Source: Leucosporidium creatinivorum
Lineage: Eukaryota > Basidiomycota > Microbotryomycetes > Leucosporidiales > Leucosporidiaceae
Assembly (NCBI GenBank): GCA_001600635.1
Contig: BCKL01000001.1
Location: 337,550-401,549, forward strand
Length of the DNA stretch: 64,000 nucleotides
Direction of reading: 5' to 3'
Positions within the stretch are counted from its first letter, which is position 1; each line of letters begins with the position of its first letter. A program made the translations under genes and the position numbers. This document shows, in pieces, positions 62,160 to 64,000 of this stretch. The notes beneath the pieces are model-generated. The model made no database searches. It saw only the letters and a program-made list of their open reading frames with translations, and was not told where the DNA came from.

Positions 62160-63326
62160 ATGACCTCCGCCGAGGTCCCCTCCTCCCTCGCCGCTCTACC
62201 CTCCTCTCCTCATCTCCCCGTCGAGCTACTCGCCCAAATTGTCAACGAAGCTGCTGGAGACCGCGACTACCTCGACTACACTACTCTCCGCCACCTCTGC
62301 CTCACCTCAAGGAGCATTCTCCCCTTCGCTCGCTCGGCGCTTTACCGCGACATCTTGATCGCCTTTGACGATGACGAGGACTCCTTTTCATCATCCTCGC
62401 ACAACGATGACGACGTCATCTACAATCCTCTCGAGCTGGAAAGACATGCATACACCAACACGGGCGACTCCCTCGAAGCGACGTTGGCCCAGCACACCCA
62501 CCTCGCCTCCCTGGCCAAGGGCCTCATGTTCATCCATAACGAGGAGGATGAATTGTCTCTGGAGCTCCCGCAACACTTCATCAAGGCCCTCTGGCGTAGC
62601 TGCCCCGACATGTCCAGCTTTCGCTCCTCGTTCATAGCCGGGCAGCAGCAGATGGCCGTCATCGTCAAGGCGCTGGTCGAAGCGGAGGTCGACCTGGTGG
62701 AACTCGAGGTCCACACTACGCCGGATCTTCCCCGCCTTCTGGCGCGACTGCCACATCTCCGGCAGCTTCATCTACACGTCGGCGGCGGCGGGACAGCCAC
62801 TTCTCGGGAGCTCGTCTTCCCCTTCAGACTCAAGTCGCTACGCATCAATTACATCTTTACCCCGACACTCGATCCAGTCATCTTCGAGCCACTCCTAGCG
62901 TCCTCAGTCGATTCCCTCGCCCAATTACACCTCTCCGACCTCCCGGCGGCCGTCCAATTCACGCCCCACGTCCATCGCTTCGAGGCTCTCACGCACTTCA
63001 GCTACCTCCCTGCACCCAAAGTAACCATCCCTCCCACGCTACTCTCAAAACTCGCCTCCTGCCCCAGCCTCCAGTCCCTCCACCTTCGCGCTACCACTGC
63101 CTTGAATCTCTCGGCCCTTCCTCCACAATTGCACGCTGTCCGCTTTAAAGTGGGCCACGATGGGGCACGGCTCATATCCGAATTTCTGGCGATTGATCAG
63201 GGGGAGCATAAGCTGCTGAGGAGAGTGGAGGTGGATCATGCGCATGCCAGGGAGTGGGATCACGGAGGCGCCGCGCATGGCTGGCGAGTGGCTCGCTACA
63301 GGAAGAAGGTCGTGTTCTTGAGATAG
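62160..63326 (+). CDS. F-box-like/LRR protein D, intronless coding region
   Basis: 388 residues in one exon. The N-terminus MTSAEVPSSLAALPSSPHLP, VELLAQIVNEAAGDRDYLDY and TTLRHLCLTSRSILPFARSA is almost that of gene B (34727-35881). An acidic Ser-rich insert (DDDEDSFSSSSHNDDD) and degenerate leucine-rich repeats (LPRLLARLPHLRQLHLHVGG, CPSLQSLHLRATTALNLSAL) follow. It ends HGWRVARYRKKVVFLR, again as in B. The two genes lie 27 kb apart in opposite orientation, with conserved spliced leaders. Likely an SCF-type adaptor; substrate unknown. Confidence 0.8.
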   Translation: MTSAEVPSSLAALPSSPHLPVELLAQIVNEAAGDRDYLDYTTLRHLCLTSRSILPFARSALYRDILIAFDDDEDSFSSSSHNDDDVIYNPLELERHAYTNTGDSLEATLAQHTHLASLAKGLMFIHNEEDELSLELPQHFIKALWRSCPDMSSFRSSFIAGQQQMAVIVKALVEAEVDLVELEVHTTPDLPRLLARLPHLRQLHLHVGGGGTATSRELVFPFRLKSLRINYIFTPTLDPVIFEPLLASSVDSLAQLHLSDLPAAVQFTPHVHRFEALTHFSYLPAPKVTIPPTLLSKLASCPSLQSLHLRATTALNLSALPPQLHAVRFKVGHDGARLISEFLAIDQGEHKLLRRVEVDHAHAREWDHGGAAHGWRVARYRKKVVFLR

Positions 63327-63848
63327 GCGGAACGAGAGAGATACATACTCTGGAACTCGCTGTGACTCTCTGCTGTCTGCTCTCACTTTGAGAGAAGCGA
63401 AGCAGTGAGGAGGAGCTCGGCGCTGAACGTCCGCTGAACGTCGAAGCGCTCGACTCGCCTCGGGCTTGGTCGGGTACACAATAGTGCTCAGTGAGAAAAC
63501 TACGTAGTAGGCGAGTAGCGGAGCACGGCTGCGACGTGCGAAATGAACGGGACGACAGCAGCGCTGCCTGGCCCGCGCCGAGAAACAGCTTTGGGAGCTC
63601 GGCGAGCGGTTTCTGGCTCGAGCAAGAGCAGCGATCCGCTACAGGGACTTCTCGGAGCCTTTCTCGATGTCTGTTTCTTACAGCATTACTCCGACCACCC
63701 GAGGAAAGTACGACTTCCGCTCGACGCTCGTCGCTGCTTGCCCTTCGTCGCATCGCATCGTCTGCAGGTCTCGACAGCCTCTTCCTCGCCGTTCCACTAC
63801 TACTCTGCTGTACCATCCTGCACCGCCTAATCACTCATCTCGAGCACC
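63327..63848. other. Intergenic spacer before the E2 gene
   Basis: 522 bp: 3' flank of gene D and promoter/leader of the E2 gene. A splice-like acceptor (CGTCTGCAG at about 63761-63769) suggests a leader intron. No coding region is supported. Confidence 0.4.
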
Positions 63849-64000
63849 ATGGCGACTCCCGCCTCCTCGCGCACTCGCTCAGCTGGGGTTCGTCGACTGC
63901 TGCAGGAAGCGGCCGAGTTGGAGGCTGATGACTGTATGGACTATCAAGCGGCGCCTTTGGAGGTGAGTAGGATGTCTGCTACCCCGCTACAGCTCGATCT
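63849..64000 (+). CDS. Ubiquitin-conjugating enzyme E2, Ubc6/UBE2J type, first exon only
   Basis: The first exon runs from ATG 63849 to about 63961 and reads MATPASSRTRSAGVRRLLQE then AAELEADDCMDYQAAPLE, followed by a GTGAGT donor. The pattern AVRRLxxEAAEL...DYxAxPLE is the N-terminal helix of UBE2J/Ubc6, membrane-anchored E2s of ER-associated degradation; the next exon would be expected to begin DNLFEWHFT. The rest lies beyond the window, so neither the catalytic Cys nor the membrane tail can be checked. Confidence 0.7.
   Translation, partial: MATPASSRTRSAGVRRLLQEAAELEADDCMDYQAAPLEVSRMSATPLQLD

Overview
The window is nuclear DNA of a basidiomycete fungus. It is GC-rich, with short, very frequent introns (typically 50-70 nt, donor GTGAGT or close, branch motif GCTGAC or GCTAAC, acceptor CAG) and densely packed genes on both strands. 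Intron style and gene families fit a red yeast of the Pucciniomycotina (Rhodotorula/Sporobolomyces-like); that placement is inference. There are no prokaryotic features, CRISPR arrays or secondary-metabolite clusters.

Layout. 1-18.3 kb, all on +: 3' half of PRP8 (U5 spliceosome core), a mitochondrial 3-hydroxyacyl-CoA dehydrogenase, a GT92 glycosyltransferase and the PI 4-kinase STT4. 18.4-26.4 kb, all on -: a PUB-domain protein, a multi-pass membrane protein, glycine cleavage H protein and a CYSTM peptide built from micro-exons. 27.0-32.3 kb, +: a DExH RNA helicase with dsRNA-binding segments and a Gly-rich tail. 32.8-41.9 kb: a duplication-rich stretch with three F-box-like genes (one with a frameshift, one with an in-frame stop in the simplest reading), a tandem pair of uncharacterised paralogues and one further unknown. 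41.9-53.0 kb: COA8/APOPT-like protein, inner-nuclear-membrane protein Src1/Heh1, a single-pass membrane protein, a COQ11-like atypical SDR, the fork-protection subunit Csm3/Swi3 and the cap methyltransferase ABD1. 53.0-59.4 kb: a gene-poor island lacking the usual intron signals and carrying a hAT-like MITE. 59.4-64.0 kb: an arylamine N-acetyltransferase, a fourth F-box-like gene (paralogue of the one at 34.7 kb) and the first exon of a Ubc6/UBE2J-type E2.

No novel multi-gene system was found. RNA-handling genes (PRP8, ABD1, DExH helicase) and ubiquitin-linked genes (F-box-like, PUB, E2) recur, but the layout looks like ordinary eukaryotic gene order. The most unusual signals are structural: two introns (ABD1, NAT) whose branch-to-acceptor interval is hugely expanded by pyrimidine repeats while remaining free of AG, one holding a 91-nt pure C run; a 184-bp inverted genomic copy of the PRP8 3' end beside the dehydrogenase gene; three consecutive tiny coding exons in the CYSTM gene; and paralogues whose untranslated leaders are unusually well conserved.
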